Assembly: GCA_006438735.1 (NCBI GenBank)
Contig: RCZF01000001.1
Coordinates: 434,001 to 498,000 of the forward strand
Origin: Sphingomonas koreensis
GTDB taxonomy: Bacteria; Pseudomonadota; Alphaproteobacteria; Sphingomonadales; Sphingomonadaceae
Length of the DNA stretch: 64,000 nt
Direction: 5' to 3'
In this document: piece by piece, positions 1 through 9,345 of the stretch
How the letters are laid out: the number at the start of each line of letters is the position of its first letter
How positions within the stretch are numbered: the first letter of the stretch is position 1
The notes under the pieces: generated by a model
Database searches by the model: none
Seen by the model: the letters and a program-made list of their open reading frames with translations, nothing else
Told to the model about the DNA's origin: nothing
Translations under genes and position numbers: made by a program

Positions 1-1
1 C

Positions 2-613
2 GCACCCTGCAATGTGACGATGATTGCGCGCAAACCGGGCGCGCTGTCGCACGTCCAGGCAGCGTCGGCCCCCGTCGTTGCCGTGACCGCATGGCAGATG
101 CTGTTCGATCACGCGCGACTGACCCGAGGCGAGCGGGTACTCATCCACGGCGCGGGCGGCAATGTCGGCCGCTATGCCGTCCAGCTCGCGCGGCATGCCG
201 GTCTTGAGATCCTGGTGAGTGCATCCCGGTCTGATCCCGGCTGGACGACCGACCACGGCGTCAACCGGGTGGTCGATATCGCCGCGCCCGACGACAGCGT
301 TCGGGCCGTGATCGACCTGGTCGGCGGCGAAAGCCAATCCCAGCTCTTTGCGTGGTTGCGCGAGGGCGGACGCTTCATCTCGGCGGTCAGCCAGCCCGAC
401 ACGGCGCTGGCATCCGCACGCGGCGTCGACGCTCAGTTCATTCTCGTGAATGTTCGAAACGATATTCTAAACGAGCTGGCTGCACTGTTCGAGGACGGCA
501 CGCTCAAGCCGTGGGTCGGGGACATCCTCCCCTTGTCAGAGGCCCGCGCCGCCCATGAGATGTTGGCGGGGACCCGGACGCGGCAGCCGGGCAAGATTAT
601 TCTTCGCCCTTGA
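2..613 (+). CDS. Zinc-type/MDR oxidoreductase, C-terminal part (5' end outside window)
   Basis: Open from the first bases of the window with no upstream stop, so the start lies outside. What remains is the nucleotide-binding half of a medium-chain dehydrogenase/reductase of the quinone oxidoreductase type. The Rossmann motif HGAGGNVG is followed by a helix (YAVQLARHAG) and a late DLVGGE strand, and the family's usual ending PGKIILRP is present. The N-terminal GroES-like domain is missing from view. Likely a cytosolic NADPH-dependent reductase; the substrate cannot be told. It ends 131 bp before the next gene, so co-transcription is uncertain. Confidence 0.85.
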   Translation, partial: APCNVTMIARKPGALSHVQAASAPVVAVTAWQMLFDHARLTRGERVLIHGAGGNVGRYAVQLARHAGLEILVSASRSDPGWTTDHGVNRVVDIAAPDDSVRAVIDLVGGESQSQLFAWLREGGRFISAVSQPDTALASARGVDAQFILVNVRNDILNELAALFEDGTLKPWVGDILPLSEARAAHEMLAGTRTRQPGKIILRP

Positions 614-744
614 GTGGCAAGCACGGCTGAAGCAGCGGTTCACTATCCTTATGTATAACGATCCCGCCCTCTGAACAGCAACTTCGGATAATACAGCTCC
701 CGAAATAATGGCGACCATGCCCTGGCTAACTTCAGGAGCACGCC

Positions 745-1389
745 ATGCATCCCGCCGTCCCCTGTCCAGCAACGCCTCACCAAGCTGAGCCGCTGCTGTT
801 GGTCGAGGAAATCAGTCACCGCGTCATCAATGAATACACGCAAGCGATTGCCGGCCTTCGCCTGGCGGCGCGGGGCGTTGCAAACGGCGAGGCGCAAACG
901 GTATTGACCCAGGCGGCCGCACGGCTGCTGACTTTTGCCGACGCGCACCGGGCGCTCCAGGCGCCCATCGCGGACGGGACTGTCGATCTTGCCGACGCGC
1001 TCGCGCGACTGTGTGCGACGATGTCGGTCGCCCGCCTGCAAGAACGGGGCATCAAGCTTACGCTGTCGGCCGCCTCTCTGCCGCTGGCCGCCGGGCGGTG
1101 CTGGCGGGTCGCGCTGATCATCTCGGAGCTGATCACCAACAGCATGCGACACGGTTTGGCCGGTCGTCCCGGCAGCATCCGCGTCGAGCTCGATGTCGGC
1201 GATCCTGAAACGCGCTGCCGCGTGGTGGATGACGGCTGCAGTAAGCAGCCGATCAAGCCCGGCCGCGGCTTCGGCGTCGTGACCGGACTTGCCAGCGAGA
1301 TCGGCGGCGCGGTCGGATGGTGCTTCGGTCCCAGCGGGACGACCGTCGAACTAAGCTTCCCCAACACTGCCGCGGAGCAGGTCAAGTGA
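745..1389 (+). CDS. HWE/HisKA_2-type sensor histidine kinase, no input domain
   Basis: A soluble kinase of 214 residues. The phospho-acceptor region is EISHRVINEY near residue 28, of the HisKA_2/HWE type. The GHKL ATPase domain shows the N-box ELITNSMRHG and a glycine-rich GRGFGVVTGLASEIGG. There is no PAS, GAF or membrane segment, so it must sense through a partner or act as an auxiliary kinase. A good ribosome site (AGGAG) lies 8 nt before the ATG. The stop overlaps the GTG start of the cupin-catalase gene (GTGA), which indicates translational coupling. In alphaproteobacteria such kinases often feed the PhyR/EcfG general stress response, but no such partner is visible here. Confidence 0.85.
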   Translation: MHPAVPCPATPHQAEPLLLVEEISHRVINEYTQAIAGLRLAARGVANGEAQTVLTQAAARLLTFADAHRALQAPIADGTVDLADALARLCATMSVARLQERGIKLTLSAASLPLAAGRCWRVALIISELITNSMRHGLAGRPGSIRVELDVGDPETRCRVVDDGCSKQPIKPGRGFGVVTGLASEIGGAVGWCFGPSGTTVELSFPNTAAEQVK

Positions 1390-2774
1390 GCGCGCTTCGG
1401 CGGTGCGCGCGTATCGGCATGATCCCGCTGGTGTGCGCTGTTTTCGCGCCGGTTCGAGCCGAGACGGTCACGCCGGTCTTCCAGCATCAGCTTGAGAATG
1501 CGCCGGGCAAATCTTTCACGGTCGTTGAAGTCGATTTCGCCCCCGGCGCCAAGGCCGATCCCCACCGGCACGGTCAGGCCTTTGTCTTCGCATACGTCCT
1601 GTCAGGGAGCGTGCGGAGTCAACTCGCCGGCGAGCCGGCCCGGACCTACCGGGCGGGCGAGAGCTGGTTCGAGCCGCCCGGCGCGCATCACGTGTTGACC
1701 GAAAACATCAGCGCCACCGACCCGGCACGCCTGCTCGTGACCTTCGTCGCTGCGACCGGCCAGCCGCTGAAGATTAGTGATCATGCAGAAGGAAACCCGA
1801 CAATGTTACAGCATGCCGCTCCATCGGCCGGAATACCCGCTCGCCAGGTCGCCTTAGCGGCAGAGGCGGCGGCGCCGCCGCCGCAGAAAATGGTCGATGC
1901 CTTGTACAGCGCGTTCGGCGACAACCATTCTCGCGCCGTCCACGCAAAGGGGATCATGGCGGTGGGCACGTTTCAGCCATCGGCGTTGGCGAAAGGCCTG
2001 TCCAAGGCGTCGATCTTTGCTGGCGGCGCCCTGCCAATCCTCGTGAGGTTCTCGAATTTCACCGGCATCCCGACGATCCCGGATACGATCGGCGATGCGA
2101 ATCCGCGCGGCTTAGCGATCAAGTTTCAGCTCGCCGATGGAACGAGCGCCGACGTTATTGCGCACAGCTTCAACGGCTTTCCGACCGCGACCTCGGCCGA
2201 ATTCCGGCAATTGCTTCTCGCGATCGGATCAAGCGGTGCCGGCGCAACCAAGCCGACCGCGCTCGATGGGTTCCTTGCCGCTCACCCGATCGCAAAAACC
2301 TTCCTGACGACCCAGAAGCCGCTTCCCGAAAGCTATGCAACGCTCAGCTATTTCGGTGTCAACGCCTTCCGCTTTAGCGATGCGCAAGGCCATCAGCGCT
2401 TCGTCCGCTACCGCTTCGTCCCCACCGCCGGAGAAGCGTTTCTCTCCAACGAGGCGGTGGCGGCGGCAGCACCCGATTATCTGCAGACCGAGCTGCCGCG
2501 ACGCCTCGCCAAGGCACCGATCGAATTCATCTGGTATGCACAAATCGGCGAGGCGTCGGACGCGATCGGCGATCCATCGATCGCCTGGCCCGAGACCCGA
2601 CAGCTGGTGAAGCTGGGCACGATCCGGATCGAGCGCATGGTCCCTGATCCCGTCAAGACCGACAAGGGCACGCTTTTCCTGCCGCTCAACGTCCCGCCGG
2701 GGATCGATCCCGCCGATCCGATGCTGGGGATACGGCAAGGCGCCTACCCACTCTCGTTCGACCACCGCCAGTAA
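1386..2774 (+). CDS. Secreted cupin-catalase fusion (SrpA-like catalase-family peroxidase)
   Basis: Starts at a GTG overlapping the kinase stop. Residues 1-25 form a signal peptide ending VRA-ET. Residues ~30-128 are a cupin with the DPHRHG metal motif and the second motif PPGAHHVLTEN. After a linker, residues ~165-460 are a catalase-related heme peroxidase with the distal VHAKG histidine (H186) and the SFNGFP asparagine region. Catalase-family peroxidases normally stand alone (~300-360 aa), so the cupin fusion is unusual. An internal ATG at 1801, preceded by GAAGGAAAC, could give a separate catalase product. Probably detoxifies peroxides in the periplasm. Confidence 0.85.
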   Translation: MSALRRCARIGMIPLVCAVFAPVRAETVTPVFQHQLENAPGKSFTVVEVDFAPGAKADPHRHGQAFVFAYVLSGSVRSQLAGEPARTYRAGESWFEPPGAHHVLTENISATDPARLLVTFVAATGQPLKISDHAEGNPTMLQHAAPSAGIPARQVALAAEAAAPPPQKMVDALYSAFGDNHSRAVHAKGIMAVGTFQPSALAKGLSKASIFAGGALPILVRFSNFTGIPTIPDTIGDANPRGLAIKFQLADGTSADVIAHSFNGFPTATSAEFRQLLLAIGSSGAGATKPTALDGFLAAHPIAKTFLTTQKPLPESYATLSYFGVNAFRFSDAQGHQRFVRYRFVPTAGEAFLSNEAVAAAAPDYLQTELPRRLAKAPIEFIWYAQIGEASDAIGDPSIAWPETRQLVKLGTIRIERMVPDPVKTDKGTLFLPLNVPPGIDPADPMLGIRQGAYPLSFDHRQ

Positions 2775-2803
2775 CCGGTCGACGCCTTTACGAGGACCCA
2801 ACG

Positions 2804-3262
2804 ATGCGCATTCCCTACGACACCCTCGCCGCGGACGGCATGAAAGCACTCGGCGGCGTGTACGCCTACATCTCGCGCTGCGGGTTGCAGAAGTCGCTCG
2901 TCGACCTCGCCTATCTGCGCGCCTCTCAGATCAACGGCTGCGCTTATTGCGTGGCTGCCCACAGCCACGATCTCCTCAAGGCAGGCGTCTCGGCCGAGAA
3001 GCTCCTGCTGCTCCCGGCGTGGCACGAGGCGGGCAGCGTCTTCACGGAGCGGGAGCGCGCCGTGCTGGCGTGGACGGAGTCGGTGACGTTGGTCGCGACG
3101 ACCCGCGTCCCGGACGAGGCGTTCGTCGCCGTGCACGCCGCGCTCACCGACCAGGAGATCGCCGATCTCACCATCGCGATCGGGCTGATCAATGCCTACA
3201 ACCGCATGGCGATCGCGTTCCGCCGCGAACCTGCGGTGACGGCCGCGGAGCACGGCCAATGA
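2804..3262 (+). CDS. Carboxymuconolactone decarboxylase / AhpD-like alkylhydroperoxidase
   Basis: A 152-residue all-helical protein with the AhpD-type redox centre CAYCVAAHSHDL (CxxC followed by His) near residues 46-57. This is the signature of the carboxymuconolactone decarboxylase/AhpD family. Members without a true decarboxylase role usually act as thiol peroxidases or peroxidase reductants. It lies 29 bp after the cupin-catalase gene with a GAGGA ribosome site, and its stop overlaps the next start (ATGA). This supports one oxidative-stress operon. Confidence 0.9.
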   Translation: MRIPYDTLAADGMKALGGVYAYISRCGLQKSLVDLAYLRASQINGCAYCVAAHSHDLLKAGVSAEKLLLLPAWHEAGSVFTERERAVLAWTESVTLVATTRVPDEAFVAVHAALTDQEIADLTIAIGLINAYNRMAIAFRREPAVTAAEHGQ

Positions 3263-4143
3263 GCCCGCGGACCACAGCAACCCCGCGTGCACAGCGCGAC
3301 GATGGGCGGGTCTCGGACAACGAGCGCGGTCAAATCGATCGGGCCAATGCCGACGGACGTCAACCGGTCGTCTTTGTCCACGGGCTCTGGCTGCTGCAGA
3401 ACAGCTGGGAGCGCTGGGCCGACCTGTTCGAGCGCGAGGGCTATGTCGCACTGACGCCGGACTGGCCGGGTGATCCGGCCACGCCCGAAGCGGCGAACGC
3501 CGACCCCGGACCGCTCGCCGGCACGACCATTGGCGAAGTCGCCCGACATCATGAGGCGATCATCCAGAAACTCGATCGCAAGCCGGTCCTGATCGGCCAC
3601 TCGTTTGGCGGGGCGCTCGTCCAGATATTGGCCGCCAAGGCGGTGTCGGCCGCAACCGTGGCGATTGATCCTGCGGGTCTCCGCGGCGTGCTGCCGTTGC
3701 CCTTCTCGGCGTTGAAGGCGGCGTGGCCGGCGCTCCGCAATCCGCTCAACCGTCACCGCGCGGTGCCGCTGAGCTTCGAGCAATTCGCCTATAGCTTCGC
3801 CAACACCCTAGACGAAACCGAGGCGCGAGAGCTCTACGACCGGTTCGTCGTGCCCGGTCCCGGGATGCCGTTGTTCCAGGCGGCCGCCGAGAACCTCAAT
3901 CCCTGGAGCGAGCTCGCCCTGGACTGGCGAGCGCCGGAGCGGGGCCCGCTCCTGATCCTATCGGGGGATAGCGACCATACGGTGCCGGCGAGCGTCGCGC
4001 GCGCCGCCTACGACCATCAATGCGCCAACCCCGGCATAACCGAGTTCGGCGCCATCGCCGGACGCGGCCACTCGCTGACGATCGATCACGGCTGGCAGGA
4101 CGTGGCGGCGGCGGCGCTCGCGTTCATTCGACGCTTTTCGTGA
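3259..4143 (+). CDS. Alpha/beta hydrolase
   Basis: The ATG overlaps the AhpD-like stop by 4 nt. The 294-residue protein has the hydrolase oxyanion segment VFVHGLW, the nucleophile elbow GHSFGG, an acidic residue in LILSGDSDHTVP, and the late catalytic His in GRGHSLTIDHGW. That is a complete Ser-Asp-His triad. The first ~35 residues are polar and probably disordered. The substrate is unknown. Its place between a peroxidase-like gene and a flavin reductase suggests a role in handling oxidised or xenobiotic compounds, but this is inference from order only. Confidence 0.88.
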   Translation: MSPRTTATPRAQRDDGRVSDNERGQIDRANADGRQPVVFVHGLWLLQNSWERWADLFEREGYVALTPDWPGDPATPEAANADPGPLAGTTIGEVARHHEAIIQKLDRKPVLIGHSFGGALVQILAAKAVSAATVAIDPAGLRGVLPLPFSALKAAWPALRNPLNRHRAVPLSFEQFAYSFANTLDETEARELYDRFVVPGPGMPLFQAAAENLNPWSELALDWRAPERGPLLILSGDSDHTVPASVARAAYDHQCANPGITEFGAIAGRGHSLTIDHGWQDVAAAALAFIRRFS

Positions 4144-4179
4144 ACCGCATCGCCGCAGGGGCCATCAATGGAGGACGTC

Positions 4180-4776
4180 ATGACGGAAGAAAAACTGGTC
4201 GCAGTGGTCGTCGGGAGCCTGCGACGCGCGTCGCTGACGCGAAAAGTCGCAGACGCGCTCTGTCGGCTCGCTCCGCATGGGCTCCGCTTTCGGTTCGTGG
4301 AAATCCGTGACCTAGCGCTTTACGACGAGGACCGGGAGGGTCCCGGTCTCACGCCCCCGGCCTGGGAGACCTTCCGAGCGGATATCGTCGCTGCCGACGC
4401 GGTGCTCTTCGCGACACCCGAATATAACCGCTCGGTTCCCGGGGGGCTCAAGAATGCGCTCGATGTGGGATTGCGGCCGTATGGGCGAAGCGTCTGGAAC
4501 GGGAAGCCGGCGGCGGTGGTCACCGTCTCGCCGGGTGCGATCGGCGGCTTCGGCGCCAATCATCATCTGCGCCAGTCGCTCGTATTCCTGAACATGCCGA
4601 CGCTTCAACAGCCCGAAGCCTATATCGGGCACGCCGACGCGCTGTTCTCGCCCGACGGCAGCCTGACAAAAGAGGAAACGATTGGGTTCCTCGTCAGCAT
4701 CATGAGCAATTTCGCGTCGTGGATCGATCGGGTCGGCCAATCGGCGCCGCCTCGCTCGGAGGGAGAACGGCGGTGA
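4180..4776 (+). CDS. NAD(P)H-dependent FMN reductase (chromate/azo reductase family)
   Basis: Flavodoxin-like fold of 198 residues. The phosphate-binding loop VVGSLRRASLTRK is near the N-terminus, and the family motif ATPEYNRSVPGGLKNALD is near residue 75. An SPGAIGGFGA loop follows. These match the NADPH-dependent FMN reductase family that includes chromate reductase ChrR and quinone reductases. The start at 4180 is preferred over 4168 because GGAGG sits 5 nt before it. It is the last gene of the run that starts with the HWE kinase, 36 bp after the hydrolase. Confidence 0.9.
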   Translation: MTEEKLVAVVVGSLRRASLTRKVADALCRLAPHGLRFRFVEIRDLALYDEDREGPGLTPPAWETFRADIVAADAVLFATPEYNRSVPGGLKNALDVGLRPYGRSVWNGKPAAVVTVSPGAIGGFGANHHLRQSLVFLNMPTLQQPEAYIGHADALFSPDGSLTKEETIGFLVSIMSNFASWIDRVGQSAPPRSEGERR

Positions 4777-4988
4777 TCCTCGTGGGCGCGGGCCTGCTCA
4801 GGCCGCGGCTTACCCACAAGCCGCGGGCCGGTGAGGGGGGGCCAACGTGACGACCGATATCGTCGGCGGCCGCGCCTATTCGGCTGTAGCCTGGGATAGC
4901 GTCGGTGCTCATCGCTCCGACTTCCAGTCAATCGGATTGCACAGAAAAGCGCGCTCGCACGCGACCCTCTGCCGCGCGGACCGATCAG

Positions 4989-6647
4989 ATGGGTGACTAT
5001 GTCTTCAAGCCGCACGAACGGCCGATCCTGCCGGGGTCGCCGGCAACGCCGGACCATCCGGCGCCCCGCCGGATCGCTTATTTCCTGGTCGGATGCCTCA
5101 TCGGCATCACGGGGGGACTGGGAAACGCGCTCGTCGCGGTCAACCTCAATTTTGCACAAGGGACGCTTGGCCTCGATCCTGACGAGGGCGCCTGGCTGAC
5201 GGCGGCGTTCTACATGACCAATGTCACGGCAAACTTGCTGCTGGTGAAATACCGGCAACAGTTTGGCTTGGCGCCGTTCATCCGGGGCACGCTCGCGGTC
5301 TATGCCGTCACAACTCTCGTTCATCTCACCGTGCACGGCTTTTGGACGTCGGTCGCGGTCCGCGCGGTCAGCGGGATCGCCGCGAGCGGCCTATCGACGC
5401 TGACCATCCTCTATTTCTTCCAATCCTTGCCTGCTGCGAAGCGGCTTGCCGCAGTGATGATCGGGATCGGTATTCCCCAGCTGACCACACCCCTAGCGCG
5501 CGTCCTGTCGCCGGGACTGCTCGAGTCCGGCGACTGGCACAATCTCTACTGGTTCGAACTGGGTCTGGCGCTTGCAACGCTGGCCGCCGTCCGCGCTTTT
5601 CCTTTGCCCCCGAGCGAACGCGGACGCGCCTTCGAGCGTCTCGACCTGCTGACCTTTTGCCTTTTGGCCCCTGGATTGTGGCTGCTGGTCGCGGTGCTTT
5701 CGCAAGGACGTATCCAATGGTGGACCGAACGGGCCTGGATAGGGTGGGGGCTCGTCGCCAGCATTGCACTGATCACGGGCGCGGCCTTGGTGGAGCATCA
5801 CCGCCGCAGCCCGCTCATCGATACGCGCTGGCTCGGCAGCCGCGAGATGCTTCGCCTGATGGCGATCGCAGCGTCTATTCGCATACTCCTCTCTGAGCAG
5901 GCGTTCGGCTCAATCGGCCTCCTCAATGTGGTCGGTCTGATCAACGATCAGATGGTGACGCTCAACCTGATCGTCGTGGCGGCATCTGCCACAGGCATCG
6001 CCGTTGCGGTGCTGACATTGCGCCCTGATCATCTATCGCGCCCCTTGATCGTAGCTGTCGCCCTCATCGCCGTCGCGTCGTTCATGGACGCCGACGCCAG
6101 CAATCTCACCCGACCGAGCAGTCTCTATTTCAGTCAGGCGCTGATCGGCTTCGCCTCCTTGCTCTTTCTGTCGCAAGCGATGGTGGTTGGCATTGCGCGC
6201 ACGCTTCTCGCGGGAGAGCGCGAGTTCATCAGCTTTGTCGTCCTATTTGGTCTGAGCCAGAGCCTCGGAGGACTTGCCGGCGGTGCGCTGCTGTCCACCA
6301 TCCAGGCGTCGCGCGAGAAATTCCATTCGCACGAGCTTGTTCAGCATGTCGTGGCAAGCGATCCACTTGTCGCGGCAAGGCTGCGTCTCGGCAGCGGCGC
6401 GCTCACGGGCGCAATTGGCGATCCGGCGCTGCGGACCGAGGAAGGCGCCGCGCTTCTCGGACAGCAGGTGGCGCGAGAGGCGAACATCCTAGCCTTCAAC
6501 GACGTGTTCCGGATCGTCGGCATGCTGGCGACGATCGTGGTGATCTGGGGTTTGTTGCTTACCTGGTCGGCACGCCAACGCGGCGAACGCTCTCCCGTCG
6601 TGCTGCTGCAGCAGCGCTTTCGCGCCCAGGCACCGGAGCAGCGATGA
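4989..6647 (+). CDS. MFS multidrug efflux permease, DHA2 (EmrB) type
   Basis: A 552-residue polytopic inner-membrane protein. Long hydrophobic stretches run from about residue 25 to 520, consistent with 12-14 helices. The early segment DEGAWLTAAFYMTNVTANLL is typical of the DHA2 drug:H+ antiporters. A longer loop near residues 430-490 and a cytoplasmic Arg-rich tail end the protein. It overlaps the next gene (membrane fusion protein) by 4 nt, and an outer-membrane lipoprotein follows, forming a tripartite pump of the EmrAB-TolC kind. The substrate is unknown; no adjacent regulator is seen. Confidence 0.92.
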   Translation: MGDYVFKPHERPILPGSPATPDHPAPRRIAYFLVGCLIGITGGLGNALVAVNLNFAQGTLGLDPDEGAWLTAAFYMTNVTANLLLVKYRQQFGLAPFIRGTLAVYAVTTLVHLTVHGFWTSVAVRAVSGIAASGLSTLTILYFFQSLPAAKRLAAVMIGIGIPQLTTPLARVLSPGLLESGDWHNLYWFELGLALATLAAVRAFPLPPSERGRAFERLDLLTFCLLAPGLWLLVAVLSQGRIQWWTERAWIGWGLVASIALITGAALVEHHRRSPLIDTRWLGSREMLRLMAIAASIRILLSEQAFGSIGLLNVVGLINDQMVTLNLIVVAASATGIAVAVLTLRPDHLSRPLIVAVALIAVASFMDADASNLTRPSSLYFSQALIGFASLLFLSQAMVVGIARTLLAGEREFISFVVLFGLSQSLGGLAGGALLSTIQASREKFHSHELVQHVVASDPLVAARLRLGSGALTGAIGDPALRTEEGAALLGQQVAREANILAFNDVFRIVGMLATIVVIWGLLLTWSARQRGERSPVVLLQQRFRAQAPEQR

Positions 6648-7765
6648 TGAACGCAGCGGCTTCCCCCGACACCCCGTTGCCAATTTCTGACGACGCTACG
6701 CCGGCAACCGGCTGGCGCGCGCCTGCTCCTTCCAGGCTGACGGTGTTCATCGTCATCGCACTGGCCTGTTGCGGCGCGCTTGCAGTGCTCTACGCTTGGC
6801 GGCTTCCGCCGTTCGCCGGCTTGTCGGAGGAAACCGACAACGCCTATGTGCGCGGCCGCGTGACGATCATCAGTCCGCAGGTCAGCGGCTATGTCGCTCG
6901 GGTAATGGTACAGGATTTCGCGGACGTAAAATCCGGCCAGGCGCTCGCGACAATCGACGATCGCATCTACCGCGCGCGCGTGGCCCAGGCGCGGGCTAAT
7001 GTGGAAGCTCAACAGGCCGCGCTGGCAAACTCGACGCAGGCCGAGCGGTCTCGAGAGGTATCGATCAAAAGTCAGAATGCCGGGATCGCGAATGCGCGCG
7101 CCCAGTTGGCCCGAGCCGTATCCGACATGCGCCGTGCCCAGGCGCTTGTTGCCGATGGATCGATCTCGACGCGCGAATTTGACCAGACTCGTGCCGGCCT
7201 GCTCGGCGCAGAGGCTGCCGTCCAGCAGGCACAAGCCAGCCGCGCCATCGGCACACAGGACGTGCGCACTGTCGTGGTCGGCCGCGCTGGTCTGGTGGCG
7301 TCGGTCGATGCCGCCCAGGCGCAACTGCGGCTGGCGCAGATCGATCTCGACAATACCATCATTCGCGCCCCGGCCGACGGACAGCTGTCGGAGATCGGAG
7401 TGCGCGAAGGGGCGTTCGTCACTGCGGGCACCCAGCTTCTGTCGATCGTGCCGCACAGTGTCTGGATCATTGCCAATTTCAAGGAGCGCCAGACGCACGA
7501 TATGGCGGTCGGTCAGCGGGCACGCATCCGTGTCGACGCCTTGAACGGCGCCGAGATTGGGGGAAGGGTGGAAAGTCTTTCGCCGGCGGCCGGGTCCGAG
7601 TTTTCGGTGCTTAAGGCGGACAATGCGACCGGCAATTTCGTCAAAGTGGCGCAGCGGATCGCTGTGCGTATCCTGCTCGATCCTGACCAGGCGCTTACCC
7701 CTCGATTGCGGCCGGGCATGTCGGTCGAAGTCTCCGTCGACACCCGGCACGGATCGCCACGATGA
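6644..7765 (+). CDS. HlyD/EmrA-family membrane fusion protein
   Basis: A 373-residue periplasmic adaptor. A single N-terminal membrane anchor (residues ~31-52) is followed by the DNAYVRGRVTIISPQVSGYVARVMVQ lipoyl-type segment found in EmrA proteins, here cited only as a landmark near residues 65-90. A long coiled-coil hairpin rich in Ala, Gln and Arg (about 105-220) follows, then the second lipoyl half and a beta barrel (DLDNTIIRAPADG onward). It links the upstream EmrB-type permease to the downstream outer-membrane factor. Starts and stops overlap by 4 nt on both sides. Confidence 0.93.
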   Translation: MMNAAASPDTPLPISDDATPATGWRAPAPSRLTVFIVIALACCGALAVLYAWRLPPFAGLSEETDNAYVRGRVTIISPQVSGYVARVMVQDFADVKSGQALATIDDRIYRARVAQARANVEAQQAALANSTQAERSREVSIKSQNAGIANARAQLARAVSDMRRAQALVADGSISTREFDQTRAGLLGAEAAVQQAQASRAIGTQDVRTVVVGRAGLVASVDAAQAQLRLAQIDLDNTIIRAPADGQLSEIGVREGAFVTAGTQLLSIVPHSVWIIANFKERQTHDMAVGQRARIRVDALNGAEIGGRVESLSPAAGSEFSVLKADNATGNFVKVAQRIAVRILLDPDQALTPRLRPGMSVEVSVDTRHGSPR

Positions 7766-9150
7766 GGCCGACATCGATGGTCGCTGCGGCGCTCTTGGGC
7801 GTGGTTCTGTCGGGGTGCGCGGGACCAAGGATAGAGACGGCAGCAGTGCCGCCGGTCATCGCGCCGCCGGCTTGGCGAACCGACGCTGGCGCGACGTCCC
7901 CGATCGGCGAGGCCTGGTGGCAGTCGTTCGGCGATCCCGTGCTGACGGCGCTGGTCAATAAGGCGCTGGCGAACAACACCGACCTGGCAATATCTGCGGC
8001 CCGCGTTCGGGAGATGCGCGCCAGTCTTGCCCTGGCCCGCGCCCAGCTTTCGCCGGCGATAGATGCTGGGGTCAGCGGCAGCCGGTCGCGTTTCGTCAAC
8101 GCGTTCGGGATGCCGTCAGAGCAGGACGCCGGGCAGCCCCAGGTGCAGGTGGCCTATGAAGTCGACCTGTTCGGTCGGCTTTCCGACCAGAAAGCGGCGG
8201 CGAGATATGGCTATCTCGCCAGCCAAGCGGGGCAGGCGGCGCTCCGCCTATCGGTCGCGGCAGCGGCTGCTAGTGGCTACGTAACCTTGCTTGGTCTCGA
8301 CGCGCGGCTCGAGGTGGCGCGGGCTGCGGTGCACTCGCGCGGCGATGCGTTGCAGATTGCTGCGTCGCGCGTCCAACACGGCTATTCGCCCAAGTTGGAA
8401 CTCGCTCAGGCCCAGGCAGAATATGACGCCGCCGCGCAGATCGTACCGGCCCTACAGCTCGCCATTGCGCGCACCGAAGACGCGCTGAGCCTGTTGACGG
8501 GTGAGACGCCGGCGACCGTTACGCGCGGGCAGAACCTCGAAAGTCTTGTCGTGCCAGCGATCCCCGCAGGATTGCCGTCCGAGCTGCTGCGCCGCCGCCC
8601 CGATGTGGCGCAGGCGGAATTGACGCTCGCCGCGACCGACAAGTCACTGGCAGCGGCGCGCAAACGGTTCCTCCCGCAAGTCCGCCTCAGCGGGGCGGCA
8701 GGTGCCGCCTTCTCCACGCTGTTGAAGGATCCTGTGTCGATCTGGGCGGTCGGCGGCAGCATTCTCGCGCCGCTGTTTGACGGCGGGCGCCTGCGCGCTC
8801 AGGCCGAAGCGGCCGCGGCACAGCGCGATCAAGCCGCGTTTGCATATCGGCGCACGGCGCTGATTGCTTTTCGTGAAGTGGAAGATGCGCTGGCAGCGGC
8901 GCAACGCCTTGATGAGCAGATCGCGGCACTTCGGTTGCAACGCGATGCTCTCGCCGAGGGGGTTCGGCTGGCGACCAGCCGTTATCGCGAGGGCTACTCG
9001 CCCTATCTTGAGCAGCTCGATGCACAACGGGGTCTGCTAAGCGCGCAGCTTGCGCTAGCTCAGCTGCGCAGCGATGCCCTCGTAGCGCGCATCCAGCTGG
9101 TTCAGGCGATGGGGGGGGGATTTGCATCCGAGGAAACTGGCGCAAGTTGA
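7762..9150 (+). CDS. Outer-membrane efflux lipoprotein, NodT family
   Basis: TolC-like outer-membrane factor of 462 residues. The signal peptide ends in a lipobox (LSGC, Cys at residue 19), so it is lipid-anchored. The EAWWQSFGDPVL segment and the long alpha-helical repeats with ARxxxxxAxxQLxP periodicity are typical of the NodT/OprM group. The motif ELLRRRPDVAQAE is diagnostic. Third gene of the efflux operon, overlapping the adaptor by 4 nt. Probably completes a tripartite drug exporter. Confidence 0.93.
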   Translation: MRPTSMVAAALLGVVLSGCAGPRIETAAVPPVIAPPAWRTDAGATSPIGEAWWQSFGDPVLTALVNKALANNTDLAISAARVREMRASLALARAQLSPAIDAGVSGSRSRFVNAFGMPSEQDAGQPQVQVAYEVDLFGRLSDQKAAARYGYLASQAGQAALRLSVAAAAASGYVTLLGLDARLEVARAAVHSRGDALQIAASRVQHGYSPKLELAQAQAEYDAAAQIVPALQLAIARTEDALSLLTGETPATVTRGQNLESLVVPAIPAGLPSELLRRRPDVAQAELTLAATDKSLAAARKRFLPQVRLSGAAGAAFSTLLKDPVSIWAVGGSILAPLFDGGRLRAQAEAAAAQRDQAAFAYRRTALIAFREVEDALAAAQRLDEQIAALRLQRDALAEGVRLATSRYREGYSPYLEQLDAQRGLLSAQLALAQLRSDALVARIQLVQAMGGGFASEETGAS

Positions 9151-9345
9151 TGAGGATGCCCTGATACCTGCCGTCCTTCCTTGGATACTATCGATGACAA
9201 TATTTGGATCAAGTACGCGAGAGGCAATGGATTACCTTGGACTGACCGAGGACTGCAATGCGGCCCATTTTCGGCCATCTGGCGAGGGGCGCAAAATCAA
9301 AAGCGGCCCGTTCTTGGGCGACTGACGGAGCGGTAACTAGTGCTG

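Noticed and set aside
9122..9325. 67-residue frame after the NodT gene
   Set aside because: Overlaps the NodT end, no ribosome site and no recognised pattern, although its middle looks slightly coding-like.
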